A stretch of 64,000 bases of DNA. Origin: Chimaeribacter californicus (GTDB taxonomy: Bacteria; Pseudomonadota; Gammaproteobacteria; Enterobacterales; Enterobacteriaceae). The translations under genes and the position numbers were made by a program. The notes beneath the pieces were generated by a model, which saw nothing but the letters and a program-made list of their open reading frames with translations, made no database searches and was not told the DNA's origin. Each line of letters opens with the position of its first letter. Position 1 is the stretch's first letter. This document shows positions 1 through 9,671 of the stretch, one piece after another. The stretch lies in NCBI RefSeq assembly GCF_002858675.1, contig NZ_PJZF01000013.1, forward strand, positions 1 through 64,000, in the 5' to 3' direction.

Positions 1-1514
1 ACCAGGCGGGCCGGTTTAAAGTCAAACCAAGCGGCTTCGTCGGCGATTATGTGCTGACACTGGGGGACCCGACCAAAGCCCACCAGTGCCAGCAGCACTT
101 TGATGTCTTCCAGCGTTACCGTCGGGTTGAGCAACGTCATTTTCAGGCAGGTGACGCCGTCAAATTCCGTTACGCCCACGTTGGCACGCCCGGAGTCCAG
201 CAGGGCATCGCCAATCCGCTGGTTGAGCAGCGCGATGGCGGCATTGTCTGTACCGGCCAGCGCGGCCGGACGGTAGCGGAACAGCACGCTGGCCAGCTGC
301 GGCTGCATCACCAGCTCCAGGGCCGGTTGCTCAGCGACATAGGCCGCGACCTGTTGCGCCAGGGTCACGCCGTGGTCGATGATCTCAGCGTATTGCTTCT
401 GACCCAGCGCTTCCAGGCCCATCCAGAGTTTCAGGGCATCGAAACGGCGGGTGGTCTGCAATGACTTGGAGACCAGGTTCGGCACACCCTGCGCTTCATC
501 GAACTCGGAGTTCAGGTACGCCGCCTGATAGCGCATCAGCTCATAGTGGCGCGCCTCTTTCAGCAGGAAAGCCCCGCAGCTGATGGTCTGGAAGAACTGC
601 TTGTGGAAGTCCAGGGTGATGGAGTCCACCAGCTCAATGCCGTCCAGATAGTCGCGGTACTTCTCAGAGAGCAGCAGCGCCCCGCCCCAGGCGGCGTCCA
701 CGTGCAGCCAGATGTCGTGCTCAGCCGCCACGGCCGCGATGTCACGCAGCGGGTCGATAGCACCCGCATCGGTGGTGCCGGCAGTCGCGACGATCGCCAG
801 GATCTGTTCGCCGTTGGCCTGTGCCTGTGCCACTTTCTCTTTCAGATCGCTCAGATCCATACGCGCAAAGCGGTCAGTTTTCACCAGCGTCACGGACTGG
901 TAACCCAGCCCCAACAGCGCCATGTTTTTCTGCACCGAGAAGTGGGCATTTTCAGAACAGAAGACTTTCATCTTTCTGAGGTTGCCCACCAGCCCATCCT
1001 GCTGGATGGAGTGGCCCTGGCGGGCGAAGAAGGCGTCACGCGCCAGCATCAGGCCCATCAGGTTGCTCTGGGTGCCGCCGCTGGTGAACACCCCGGCGTC
1101 GCCCGGCTGGTAACCGACCTGGGTACGCAGCCACTCAATCAGCTTCATCTCAATGATGGTGGCTGACGGGCTCTGGTCCCAGGAGTCCATGCTCTGGTTG
1201 GTGGCGTTAATCAGCACTTCAGCCGCCTGGCTGACGACCAGGCTCGGGCAGTGCAGGTGCGCCACGCACTGCGGGTGGTGTACCGACAGGCTGTCTTTCA
1301 GGAAGTACTCAATCGCGCGTTCAATCGCGGCCTGGTTGCCCAGGCCCTGCGGATTGAAATCCAGCGTGATGCGTTCACGCAGTTCCGCAACGCTTTTCCC
1401 CTGATACATCTCAGGCTGTTGCAGCCACTGCACCACGGCTGCGCTGCTCTGGGCGATAGCCTGCTGGTAGGCCTCGGTGCTTTGCGCGGAGGCCGCCAGA
1501 ATCGGGTTGGTCAT
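1..1514 (-). CDS. ddc: L-2,4-diaminobutyrate decarboxylase, 3' end cut by window edge
   Basis: Group II PLP-dependent decarboxylase that converts L-2,4-diaminobutyrate to 1,3-diaminopropane in the cytosol. The reading frame runs open to base 1 with about 504 residues visible, close to full length for the family, so only a few C-terminal codons should be missing. The segment HVDAAWGG and the PLP-lysine motif DFHKQ (around residue 305) are intact. The ATG at 1514 follows GGAAAAGAG and lies 14 bp after the dat stop, so dat and ddc form an operon. The dat-ddc pair is established knowledge in enterobacteria and Acinetobacter; the regulation is not visible here. Confidence 0.93.
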   Translation of the reverse strand, partial: MTNPILAASAQSTEAYQQAIAQSSAAVVQWLQQPEMYQGKSVAELRERITLDFNPQGLGNQAAIERAIEYFLKDSLSVHHPQCVAHLHCPSLVVSQAAEVLINATNQSMDSWDQSPSATIIEMKLIEWLRTQVGYQPGDAGVFTSGGTQSNLMGLMLARDAFFARQGHSIQQDGLVGNLRKMKVFCSENAHFSVQKNMALLGLGYQSVTLVKTDRFARMDLSDLKEKVAQAQANGEQILAIVATAGTTDAGAIDPLRDIAAVAAEHDIWLHVDAAWGGALLLSEKYRDYLDGIELVDSITLDFHKQFFQTISCGAFLLKEARHYELMRYQAAYLNSEFDEAQGVPNLVSKSLQTTRRFDALKLWMGLEALGQKQYAEIIDHGVTLAQQVAAYVAEQPALELVMQPQLASVLFRYRPAALAGTDNAAIALLNQRIGDALLDSGRANVGVTEFDGVTCLKMTLLNPTVTLEDIKVLLALVGFGRVPQCQHIIADEAAWFDFKPARL

Positions 1515-1528
1515 GTTCTCTTTTCCAC

Positions 1529-2914
1529 TCAAACCGGTTTAACGCCGGCAGCCAACAGGGCGTGTTCGAATTTATCCAGGAAGATCTCCAGCTCGTCGTT
1601 GGTGATCAGCAGGGAAGGCAGCAGGCGCAGTACGCAACCGTGGCGGCCGCCGCGCTCCAGGATCAGCCCGGCTTCGAAGCATTTTTTCTGCAACAGGGCA
1701 GAGAGCTCACCGTCAGCCGGGTAGCAGCCCATGTGATCCTGCGCTTCGCCGGGTTTCACGATCTCGATGCCGATCATCAGGCCCAGGCCGCGCACGTGGC
1801 CGATTACCGGGTAACGTTTCTGCATCTCAGCCAGTTTGCCTTTCAGCCACTCACCCTGAGCCGCCACTTTGTCAGCCACCTGGTTATCTTTCAGGAACTT
1901 CAGGGTGGTCAGGCCGGTGGCCATCGCCAGCTGGTTGCCGCGGAAGGTGCCGGTGTGGTGGCCCGGCGCCCAGGCGTCGAACGCTTTCTTGATACCCAGC
2001 ACGGCCAGCGGCAAACCGCCGCCGACGGCTTTGGACATCACGATGATGTCCGGCTCGATGCCCGCGTGCTCGAAGGCAAACAGTTTGCCGGTGCGCGCAA
2101 AGCCCGCCTGAACTTCGTCGATGATCAGCAGAATGCCGTGTTCCTGGGTCACTTTACGGATGCGTTGCAGCCACTCGACCGGGGCCGGGTTCACGCCGCC
2201 TTCGCCCTGTACCGCTTCCAGGATCACCGCCGCAGGTTTGCGCACGCCGCTCTCGACGTCGTTGATCAGGTTTTCGAAGTAGTAGGTCAGCGCTTTCACA
2301 CCCGCTTCACCGCCGATGCCCAGCGGGCAGCGGTACTGGTGCGGATAAGGCATGAACTGCACTTCCGGCATCATGCCGTTGACCGCTTCTTTCGGGGAGA
2401 GGTTACCGGTCACCGCCAGCGCGCCGTGGGTCATGCCGTGGTAGCCGCCGGAGAAGCTGATGACGCCGCTGCGGCCGGTGTGTTTCTTGGCCAGTTTCAG
2501 GGCAGCTTCTACTGCGTCCGCGCCGGACGGGCCACAGAATTGCAGGCAGTACTCCTGGCCCGCACCCGGTAATAAGGAGAGCAGGTATTCGGAGAACTGG
2601 TCTTTCAGCGGCGTGGTCAAGTCCAGTGTATGTAACGGCAAGCCGCTGGTAATGACATTTTGGATGCTTTGCAGTACATCAGGGTGGTTATGGCCGAGCG
2701 CCAGCGTACCTGCGCCTGCCAGGCAATCAAGATATTGATTGTTTTCAACATCGGTGATCCAAACGCCCTGGGCTTTTGCGATCGCCAGCGGCAATTTACG
2801 GGGATAACTCCTGACATTCGATTCGAATTCAGCCTGACGCGCCAAATAAGTTTCATTGTTACTGTTTAATGAATTAGCACCTAAAGTATCAATACGGACT
2901 TTATCCGTCATCAT
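1529..2914 (-). CDS. dat: Diaminobutyrate--2-oxoglutarate aminotransferase
   Basis: Class III PLP aminotransferase of about 461 residues that makes L-2,4-diaminobutyrate from aspartate semialdehyde and glutamate, feeding the decarboxylase encoded next. Visible family features are the [14 protein letters not shown] cofactor-phosphate segment, [15 protein letters not shown], and the PLP-lysine motif MSKAVGGG (about residue 290). The open frame extends upstream to 3076, but AGGAG lies directly before ATGATG at 2914/2911 and the family begins at MTDKVRID, so the long N-terminal extension is rejected. Which of the two adjacent ATGs is used cannot be decided. First gene of the dat-ddc operon. Confidence 0.95.
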   Translation of the reverse strand: MMTDKVRIDTLGANSLNSNNETYLARQAEFESNVRSYPRKLPLAIAKAQGVWITDVENNQYLDCLAGAGTLALGHNHPDVLQSIQNVITSGLPLHTLDLTTPLKDQFSEYLLSLLPGAGQEYCLQFCGPSGADAVEAALKLAKKHTGRSGVISFSGGYHGMTHGALAVTGNLSPKEAVNGMMPEVQFMPYPHQYRCPLGIGGEAGVKALTYYFENLINDVESGVRKPAAVILEAVQGEGGVNPAPVEWLQRIRKVTQEHGILLIIDEVQAGFARTGKLFAFEHAGIEPDIIVMSKAVGGGLPLAVLGIKKAFDAWAPGHHTGTFRGNQLAMATGLTTLKFLKDNQVADKVAAQGEWLKGKLAEMQKRYPVIGHVRGLGLMIGIEIVKPGEAQDHMGCYPADGELSALLQKKCFEAGLILERGGRHGCVLRLLPSLLITNDELEIFLDKFEHALLAAGVKPV

Positions 2915-3562
2915 ATCACTCCTACAACCAGGGTTATTGTGAATGCCCTGATTGAATAATTGAATTAAAAAAAGGCGTAGCCATGGGTAAAGCGCGGCCA
3001 ATATAGGTTTTTTTACCCCGGTACTCAATACTTTATTTTGTTTAGATTTGTTTACATTTTTTATCCTATTAATCAACAGGTTGGTGAGTTAATCGCCACC
3101 CAAAATGTTATCATTATGTTACACATATTCCGTTAACCGATAAAAACCGCTTTTTATTGCCTATCAGGAGGTAACGGCTGCCATGCAGTACCGCTATCCA
3201 TTGCCGGCGAAAGCGCAATAAAGTCAAATTTATTATTGCTGTTGAGCAAGGGCTTATTTAACGCTCTGCAACTGGCGGGGAAACGGGGGGAGCTTTTTTA
3301 ACCGGCACCGGCAGAAGAAAATGGCGCAGGGTCGCCATGTGTTTCATCTACCCTTCCGGCTTATTGCCCTGCCCTTCACCGCTGCGGCCCTGTCTGCCCC
3401 AAAAACCGGATCGCACAAAAAAACGCAGCGCAACCACCTGTTAAATAATAAAAAACATCACAAGAACAACCTGGTAACACTTTGTCGTATAAATTCCCGC
3501 GCGCAACGCAGGTGCTTCTGGCAGGATACGCGCCACTTAGCGTGCACCGGTACGATCCTTCC
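2915..3562. promoter_or_regulatory. Divergent intergenic region between dat and the FUSC gene
   Basis: About 650 bp without a convincing gene. The half next to dat is AT-rich (about 2940-3240) and should carry the dat-ddc promoter. A strong Shine-Dalgarno-like AGGAGG near 3166 precedes a 12-codon ORF (3183-3221) that could be a leader peptide but has no further support. No clear operator palindrome was recognised. Confidence 0.4.
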
Positions 3563-5632
3563 ATGAAGTGGCTTTCAAAAAACGCAGTTCTGTTCTCTGT
3601 AAAAACCTGTCTTGCTGCCTTTCTGGCCCTGTTTATTGCCCTTGAACTTAACCTCGAAAAACCGGCCTGGGCATTGACCACGGTCTATGTGGCATCACAG
3701 CTCTATTCCGCTTCGACGCTCTCCAAGTCAGTGTTCCGCCTGCTGGGCACCTTGCTGGGCGGGCTGTTTATTTTCCTGATTTACCCCATCACCGTGCAAA
3801 GCCCGATGCTGTTTAGCCTGTGCGTCTCGTTGTGGGTGGCCGTCTGTCTCTATCTCTCGCTGCATGACCGCACGCCGAAAAGCTATGTGTTTATGCTGGC
3901 CGGTTACAGCGCAGCGATTATGGGCTTTCCCAGTGTCGCCTCGGCCGGTTCCATCACCACCACGGTGATTTCACGCATTGAAGAGATCACGGTGGCGATT
4001 GTGTGCAGCTCCCTGGTACACCGCCTGATCTTTCCGGTGTCGATGCGCAGCCTGCTGGAGCAGAGCGTCAGCGTCTGGTATCAGAATGGGCGCAAGCTGT
4101 GCAGCGAGCTGATCACCGTGTTACCGAAAGACAAATCCCTGGCGCGGGAAGATATCCTGATCCAGATGGCGAATTTCCCGCTGAACGTCGAAACGCTGAT
4201 TACCCATTGCGTTTATGAAGGGGATGCGGCGCGAAAATTGATCCGGCTGGTGAGCGTGCAGTATCAACACCTCTCCTACCTGATCCCGACACTGACGGCC
4301 ATTGAGGTGCGGCTGAACCTGCTGGGCGAACAGCAAATCCGCTTTCCGGAGCCGGTGGCGCAGGCATTCGGGCAGTTTCTGCACTGGCTGAACGGGGGGG
4401 ACACCCAGCATGAGATTGACGCGATAAAAGAGACGCTGCACGGCTGCCAGACGCAGCTGCAACACGCCTGGCAGCAAGGCACGCTGAGCACGGAAGAGAG
4501 CATCCTGCTGATTGGCCTGCTGGAACGGCTGGCGGACTTCGTGCGCATTGCCGGGGCCTACCAGAGCGTCAGTGTGCTGGTCAGCGATCTCTCCGGTGAT
4601 ACGCGGCTGGCGAAAAAGGCGCGGGCGCACCGCCACATTGATAAGGGGATGTTGCTGCTCTCGGCGTTAACGGCTTTCCTCGCTACCTTCGGCTCGTGCC
4701 TGTTCTGGATCGGCAGTGGCTGGGCGGATGGGGCCACCGCACCGATGATGGCGGCGATCCTGAGCTCCTTCTTTGCCGGGGCCGATACGCCGCTGACCCC
4801 GATGAAGCTGTTTATTAAAGGGGTGCTGATCGCCCTGGTGGTCAGCGTGCTTTATATTGCACTGCTGATCCCACAAACGGTGACGTTCGAGGCGCTGCTG
4901 ATTTGCCTGACGCCGGGGCTGATGGCGCTGGGGCTGGTGATCGCCCGGCCCTCCACCAACATGATTGGGCTGAGCGTTGCCACGCAACTGCCGGGGTTTA
5001 TCGGCATGAGCCACCACTTTACGCCCAACCTGCCGGGGGTGATTAATACGGCGATGTCCGCCATGGTGGGGATTCTGTTTGCGGCGACCATTACGGCAAT
5101 CATCCGTAACAAGCGCCCGGCCTGGACGGCCAAACGTGCGCTGCGCAAAGGGCTGCGTGACCTGCTGCGGTTTATCAAAGAGATTGAGCGCAACGCCTCA
5201 TCCTTGCTGGCGCGTCAGCAGTTTATCGCCCGGACGCTGGACAGGGTGAACATTATCCTGCCGCGCAAGCGGCTCGACCCGGACGCTGACCTGGAATCCG
5301 GTGGGAACCTGATTGCAGAGGCGTGGATGGGCGCCTACTGTTACGATTTCTATGCCCGCCACCGCGACGTGCTGGAGCAGCACCACATCGACAGCGGGCA
5401 GATGTTCCATGAGCTGGGGCTGTACCTGAAACGGCGCATGAAGTCATTACAGGCCGCCCCGCACCCGGCGCTGCGCGAGGAACTGGACTTGCTGCTGTTC
5501 CGGCTGGAGATGCTGGCCGCCCGCGACGACCGCGCCTTTATGCCGATGTTCTACCTGTTCAACATCCGGCTACTGCTGTTCCCGCAGTTGCGCTGGCCGG
5601 GCCATGAACAGGAGCCCCACGAACCGGCCTGA
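3563..5632 (+). CDS. FUSC-family inner-membrane transporter (AaeB/YccS-like)
   Basis: A 689-residue protein with the fusaric-acid-resistance layout: a hydrophobic N-terminal bundle (about residues 10-180), a cytosolic helical middle, a second hydrophobic bundle (about 370-520) and a soluble C-terminal tail. Family members export aromatic carboxylic acids or act as putative membrane-stress proteins; the substrate here is unknown. A longer frame opens at TTG 3482, but the ATG at 3563 (MKWLSKN) fits the family N-terminus better, although its ribosome site is weak. No membrane-fusion partner gene (AaeA type) lies alongside, which is unusual for an AaeB system. Confidence 0.85.
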   Translation: MKWLSKNAVLFSVKTCLAAFLALFIALELNLEKPAWALTTVYVASQLYSASTLSKSVFRLLGTLLGGLFIFLIYPITVQSPMLFSLCVSLWVAVCLYLSLHDRTPKSYVFMLAGYSAAIMGFPSVASAGSITTTVISRIEEITVAIVCSSLVHRLIFPVSMRSLLEQSVSVWYQNGRKLCSELITVLPKDKSLAREDILIQMANFPLNVETLITHCVYEGDAARKLIRLVSVQYQHLSYLIPTLTAIEVRLNLLGEQQIRFPEPVAQAFGQFLHWLNGGDTQHEIDAIKETLHGCQTQLQHAWQQGTLSTEESILLIGLLERLADFVRIAGAYQSVSVLVSDLSGDTRLAKKARAHRHIDKGMLLLSALTAFLATFGSCLFWIGSGWADGATAPMMAAILSSFFAGADTPLTPMKLFIKGVLIALVVSVLYIALLIPQTVTFEALLICLTPGLMALGLVIARPSTNMIGLSVATQLPGFIGMSHHFTPNLPGVINTAMSAMVGILFAATITAIIRNKRPAWTAKRALRKGLRDLLRFIKEIERNASSLLARQQFIARTLDRVNIILPRKRLDPDADLESGGNLIAEAWMGAYCYDFYARHRDVLEQHHIDSGQMFHELGLYLKRRMKSLQAAPHPALREELDLLLFRLEMLAARDDRAFMPMFYLFNIRLLLFPQLRWPGHEQEPHEPA

Positions 5633-5648
5633 TAACGCCCCCAACCTG

Positions 5649-5673
5649 CCCGGCGGGCGCGACGCCTGCCGGG
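5649..5673. terminator. GC-rich hairpin between convergent genes
   Basis: Arms CCCGGCGGGC and GCCTGCCGGG around a 5-nt loop form a near-perfect 10-bp stem between the FUSC stop and the end of the convergent gene on the minus strand. It lacks a clear T-tract, so termination is inferred from position. Confidence 0.5.
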
Positions 5674-5679
5674 CTGCCC

Positions 5680-6153
5680 TCATGAAAAGTCATAAATCAG
5701 TTTAAAGAAGTTCTCTTCATTAAAGGGCGTGACGTGATGCGGCTTCTGGTGGTCAATAATCGCCCAGTTTTCAAAGTTCGCCCGGCTGTCCTGCATACGC
5801 AGTTCGAAAAGTTTTTTATCACTGCGGTCGTTGCCGATCGAGACCAGAATACAGCCTTTCGCGCCGCCAAAATAATACAGCCCCTGCGGCACAATATAGA
5901 GACTTTTGTTGCCGTGGGTCAGGCACAACTCCTGAATCTGATAGCGGGCGTGAGGCGCATTTCCGGCGGTCAGAAAGATCTCTTTCCTTTCGCACCGGAC
6001 CCCGGAATCACGGAACCATAACTCAATGTTTTCAAAAAGGAAGGCGATTTCACGTTGAAATACTGTAATATCGTCTTTCACCGCGTCTACCGCTGCCCTC
6101 TCCTCTTCCACGTTTTCCCGCATTTTTTTAAAGAAATCATCTTTGGCTGACAT
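5680..6153 (-). CDS. Hypothetical protein, 157 residues
   Basis: I do not recognise the family. The N-terminal third (MSAKDDFFKKMRENVEEE onward) is charged and predicted helical. The rest reads as a compact mixed domain without signal peptide or membrane segments, so the protein is probably cytosolic. The start at 6153 is chosen because AGGAG sits 8 bp upstream; the open frame extends further to 6234 without a better site. It is lower in GC than its neighbours and stands alone between a FUSC gene and a non-coding stretch, consistent with a transferred orphan. An effector-immunity role would be a guess. Confidence 0.7.
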   Translation of the reverse strand: MSAKDDFFKKMRENVEEERAAVDAVKDDITVFQREIAFLFENIELWFRDSGVRCERKEIFLTAGNAPHARYQIQELCLTHGNKSLYIVPQGLYYFGGAKGCILVSIGNDRSDKKLFELRMQDSRANFENWAIIDHQKPHHVTPFNEENFFKLIYDFS

Positions 6154-6684
6154 AGGAGAGCTCCTGTATTTTTTGCAGGCTATGGATATTTTTACAGAAT
6201 AAACCCGGGCCGGGTTAAACGCATTTACCAGCATGTCATTTCATCTCACTGATGTATTTATCCGCCATCCTGACCTCTCTTTTTTCTCATTTATACACCG
6301 GCAGGCAGCGGTTATTTACCGGCACAGTCAGGTATGGCGGCAGGCGGGGGATCGCGCTCCTCATTTTTACTCACAAATGAGTGTAAGCCGGTAACAAAGC
6401 CCCGCACGCGGCGCGCTACTGCCCCCTGTGATGAAGGGCGCAGCCTGCGAAACCCGGCCGCCCCGGGCATGGCTGAGCACACCGGCCCGCTTTTTTTGTT
6501 ATATAACATGGGGTACAGCCAGTGGCCCATCAGCGTTATTTTTCCGAACGCTAAAGAATACGCACTTTTTAAAAAAAGCGGGTTGACATTATAGTTAAAA
6601 ATACTACATTTAAGATGACGATGAGATGACAAATGATGAAGACACAAAACGTCACTGTGTTGTTGTTTATATCTTGTTGTTGCA

Positions 6685-6922
6685 ATGTGTAATAGTGAAG
6701 TGATGTGCGATAAAGGCCACGAAGTGAATGTTGTATGGGAAGGTTACGCCTGGGGAATAATCCCGGTGTTTGATAACGTAACCACGCTTTCAGGCCATGT
6801 AACAGCAGTTTATCATCGCACGCAGGGGGAACTACCGCGATAATCAGGTTCTTTATTGCCGTGGTGTCTTTCGCGGCGCGGTAATATTACGTAACGGCTG
6901 CACCATTATGGCCGTGAAATAA
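6685..6922 (+). pseudogene. Small frameshifted ORF
   Basis: The frame from ATG 6685 (or 6703) reads a compact hydrophilic protein to a TAA at 6843. Removing one G from the run of five near 6823-6830 lets the coding sense continue another 30 codons to a TAA at 6922, through NYRDNQVLYCRG and RNGCTIMAVK. Continuity of protein-like sequence across a homopolymer suggests a real small gene broken by an indel, or an assembly error. The upstream ATGATG frame at 6633 encodes a hydrophobic 19-residue stub in another frame and could be a displaced signal peptide. No family was recognised. Confidence 0.3.
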
Positions 6923-7145
6923 AGAATGCCTATCGCAGGGCGGTGTACTGAGCCAGCCAGCATCCGGGCTGGGGGTATAGTGGAGTATTTTCCTACGCGT
7001 TTATCTTTTCCGACGCGTTATAAAGGAGGGCATAGTTATCGGGTGTCATATATTCCTGTTATCGCAGTGCACCTCATAAGATGTGCAAATTGAAGTATCA
7101 TGTTGTTAAGTCATTGAATGTTAATTAGTCAAAATGCAGTACCCT

Positions 7146-7175
7146 AAAGGCTCCCGCTACACAGTGGGGGCCTTT
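7146..7175 (+). terminator. Hairpin terminator
   Basis: AAAGGC at 7146-7151 pairs with GCCTTT at 7170-7175, with an internal CCC/GGG extension, followed by a T-rich run. It has no intact gene directly upstream and may be left over from the decayed ORF. Confidence 0.5.
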
Positions 7176-7341
7176 ATCATTTCTGCTTTCTGCCTGGGGT
7201 TAAACGCCTGTCCCTGTAGAAAAACCGCACCACACCCTCTTCATACAAACCATTGAATCTTCAAGACAAAAACTTTAACCCTTCTCCTGGCGCTGTTTAA
7301 CCACCGTGATATTACTCACAGATTTATATCAAGTTTTTCTT

Positions 7342-7461
7342 GTGGATGCCGATTTAGTGAGCCTCGGCGAGCGTAAAAATTTCCTGCCGCTATTGGCCGG
7401 GGCGCTGCCGGTGGGCACTGTACTTGGGCGTTATCCGGGCATACCCGGCATTAAAGGGTGA
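7342..7461 (+). other. Short ORF related to the one at 9522
   Basis: A GTG-started 39-codon frame containing ERKNFLPLLAGALPVG. The same spacing of E-R-K, L, L, G and L-P-V-G recurs in the short ORF at 9522-9671 upstream of the ABC exporter. It ends 38 bp before the chemoreceptor start. It may be a decayed copy of a common small gene rather than a functional peptide. Confidence 0.25.
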
Positions 7462-7498
7462 CCGCGCTGCCGCATTCTATTTTAAAGGGGAAGAAGTG

Positions 7499-9064
7499 AT
7501 GGTTTCAGTGAAAAATATGAGAGTGGGCCTCCGTCTGGGTGCCGCATTCGGGTTGGTCATCCTGCTTTTGATCATCGTCAGCACTACCGCCATCGTGAAA
7601 ATCGGCAATATTAATTCCGCCGTGGACAGCATGGTCAATGACCGCTACATCAAGGTCAGGCTGGCGTTTGATGTCCGGGACGGCGTGAACGATCAGATTA
7701 AATTCTTGCGCGGCATCGTGATTGATACCCCTCGCCCGCAGTTTAATGAAAAACGGTTTGGCCAGCTTGCGGCGGCCACCACCAGCACCAACGATGCCAT
7801 TGAGCAAATTGCCCGGTTGCAGACTACCGTCGTCGGCAAGCAGAAAATCGCCGCCGTCAAAGAGGCGGCTGACGCATTCGAAAAACAAAAGCAGAGCCTG
7901 CTCACCCTGGTGCGTGCCGGAAATGAAGAAGCCGCCGCCGAATATGTCCTGCTGAAAATTACCCCGGCGCAGAACGCGTTTCTGGACAGCGCGGTGAAGT
8001 TTGCCGATTCCCAGTCCGGCCAGTTGCAGTCTGAAGGGGCAAAAGCGCTCGCAGACGGCAGAACAGCCATTAACGTCACCCTGATTTTCTCCGCGCTGGC
8101 GATTCTGGCCGCGCTGCTGCTGGGTTATCTGCTCACCCGCTCCATTGTCAGCCCGCTGCGTGATGCCGTCCGTATTGCTGAAAATGTGGCCGCGGGCGAT
8201 CTGCGCACGGTGATCCGCGTGACGTCCGCGGATGAAACCGGCCAGCTGATGCAGGCGCTGAAAAATATGAACGATAACCTGCTGAAAATCGTTAACGAAG
8301 TCCGTAGCGGTACTGACCTGATCGCCACTGCGTCCGGTGAGATTTCCGCCGGGAACATGGACCTGTCGGTACGCACCGAACAGCAGGCCAGCTCGCTGGA
8401 AGAGACAGCCTCCGCCATGGAACAGATGACCTCCACCGTGCGGCAGAATGCCGACAACGCCCGTCAGGCCAACCAGCTGGCCGCGCAGGCCTCGCGGGTG
8501 GCGGCAGAAAGCGGGGATGCGGTGAAACAGGTGGTCAGCACCATGACTATGATTAACAACTCCTCGAAGAAAATTGTCGATATTATCAGCGTGATTGACG
8601 GCATCGCCTTCCAGACCAATATCCTGGCGCTGAACGCCGCCGTCGAAGCCGCGCGTGCCGGTGAACAGGGTCGCGGATTTGCCGTGGTGGCGTCTGAAGT
8701 GCGCAACCTGGCGCAACGTTCCGCCTCGGCGGCCAAAGAGATTGCCCAGCTGATTGAAGATTCCGTCTCGAAGGTGGATGAGGGCGGCAAACAGGTCGCA
8801 AAAGCGGGGTCGACCATGGAAGAGGTGCTGGCCAGCGTGAAAAGCGTGACGGAAATCATGGGTGAAATCACTATCGCCAGCGCGGAACAGCGCACCGGCA
8901 TTGAAGAGATCAACACCGCCATCACCCAGATGGATCAGGTCACCCAGCAGAATGCGGCGTTGGTGAATGAGTCTGCCGCGGCGGCCCAATCCATGCAAGC
9001 GCAGGCTGACCAGCTGACCCGGGCAATCCGGGTGTTTAAGGTTAAGGCAGGCGCTCACGCCTGA
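7499..9064 (+). CDS. Methyl-accepting chemotaxis protein
   Basis: A 521-residue transmembrane chemoreceptor: TM1 about residues 12-34, a periplasmic four-helix-bundle-type sensor region (about 35-185), TM2 about 187-210, HAMP, then a long coiled-coil signalling domain. The signalling hairpin is classical, with GIAFQTNILALNAAVEAARA and GRGFAVVASEVRNLAQRS. The start at 7499 follows GGGGAAG; the frame is open further upstream but without a site. The C-terminus lacks the NWETF-type pentapeptide that tethers CheR and CheB on Tsr/Tar, so it would rely on other receptors for adaptation. No che genes are in the window, so it must signal through chromosomal CheA/CheW. Ligand unknown. Confidence 0.95.
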   Translation: MVSVKNMRVGLRLGAAFGLVILLLIIVSTTAIVKIGNINSAVDSMVNDRYIKVRLAFDVRDGVNDQIKFLRGIVIDTPRPQFNEKRFGQLAAATTSTNDAIEQIARLQTTVVGKQKIAAVKEAADAFEKQKQSLLTLVRAGNEEAAAEYVLLKITPAQNAFLDSAVKFADSQSGQLQSEGAKALADGRTAINVTLIFSALAILAALLLGYLLTRSIVSPLRDAVRIAENVAAGDLRTVIRVTSADETGQLMQALKNMNDNLLKIVNEVRSGTDLIATASGEISAGNMDLSVRTEQQASSLEETASAMEQMTSTVRQNADNARQANQLAAQASRVAAESGDAVKQVVSTMTMINNSSKKIVDIISVIDGIAFQTNILALNAAVEAARAGEQGRGFAVVASEVRNLAQRSASAAKEIAQLIEDSVSKVDEGGKQVAKAGSTMEEVLASVKSVTEIMGEITIASAEQRTGIEEINTAITQMDQVTQQNAALVNESAAAAQSMQAQADQLTRAIRVFKVKAGAHA

Positions 9065-9096
9065 TCGGCTGGCACAGCGTTTTACGGTTTACACCG

Positions 9097-9120
9097 GCCG
9101 GTCAGCTGACCGGCTTTTTT
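9097..9120 (+). terminator. Rho-independent terminator of the chemoreceptor gene
   Basis: GCCGGTCAGC pairs perfectly with GCTGACCGGC (an 18-bp palindrome) and is followed by six T residues, 33 bp after the stop codon. Confidence 0.9.
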
Positions 9121-9189
9121 ATTGCCAAAAAAATGCCTGTATATTTCTTAACCTTTTGTTTACAGGTACCTCTTTTTGCTATAGCGTTT

Positions 9190-9260
9190 TTTTGAACCAA
9201 AATGGTACTTATTAAGCATCATCTTTACACTTTTTTAGTACCAAAAGAGTATCTTTTTCG
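9190..9260. repeat. Dispersed 22-bp repeat, cluster A
   Basis: Degenerate units carrying the GGTAC/GTACC core in A/T-rich flanks (ACCAAAATGGTAC, AGTACCAAAAGAG) at about 22-bp spacing, read best on the minus strand. It lies between the chemoreceptor terminator and the ABC exporter. First of the family described under Findings. Confidence 0.6.
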
Positions 9261-9521
9261 GTGGTGGGCTCTACGCTTAAAGCAAGGCTCGTCTCTTCAG
9301 GCCGGACAGAAAAGCCATTGCCTCTTGCCTGCCCTTCCCGCTTCTCACCTGCCTATGAATGTACATAATTTAACCTACCCACTATCTTAGTAGATATCGC
9401 TGGTATTTCCCGCACACGCGCATAAACAACAATAGTCACAACACGTTATTACCCGTACAGTTTGTCGGGCAGCCGCGTGTGACCGGGCGATCCCGGAATT
9501 AGACTTACCGCCTCACCTTTG

Positions 9522-9671
9522 ATGTCGTTTGACGAACACAGCGCCTGGTTTTCCGATCAGGAAAGAAAAGTGACCCTGGTCACTCTGTTATGGGGCAGCC
9601 TGCCGGTTGGTATGGGCTGCGTCTGTGAACCACCTAACACGCGAGAGTCGCCATGTTCTATCGACGTTTAG
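9522..9671 (+). other. Short ORF overlapping the ABC exporter start
   Basis: A 49-codon frame from ATG 9522, overlapping the first codons of the exporter in another frame. It contains ERKVTLVTLLWGSLPVG, which aligns with the short ORF at 7342. It could be a translational-coupling leader or the remnant of a repeated small gene. The remaining 9261-9521 stretch shows no gene. Confidence 0.25.

Larger units (their letters stand above)
6154..7498. other. 1.3-kb stretch with no intact gene
   Basis: Holds a frameshifted small reading frame (6685-6922), one hairpin terminator (7146-7175) and a short ORF just before the chemoreceptor (7342-7461). An open frame on the minus strand (6312-6647) has no ribosome site and an uncharacteristic composition, so it is not called. 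The rest shows no recognisable feature. Confidence 0.5.

Noticed and set aside
1562-2572. 336-codon open frame opposite dat
   Set aside because: Antisense shadow of a conserved aminotransferase gene, with no ribosome site.
6312-6647. 111-codon open frame on the minus strand in the 1.3-kb gap
   Set aside because: No Shine-Dalgarno site, no recognisable domain and poor codon pattern.
7505-9058. 517-codon open frame on the minus strand opposite the chemoreceptor
   Set aside because: Shadow of a GC-rich gene: His/Arg-rich product without family features, while the plus strand encodes a textbook chemoreceptor.
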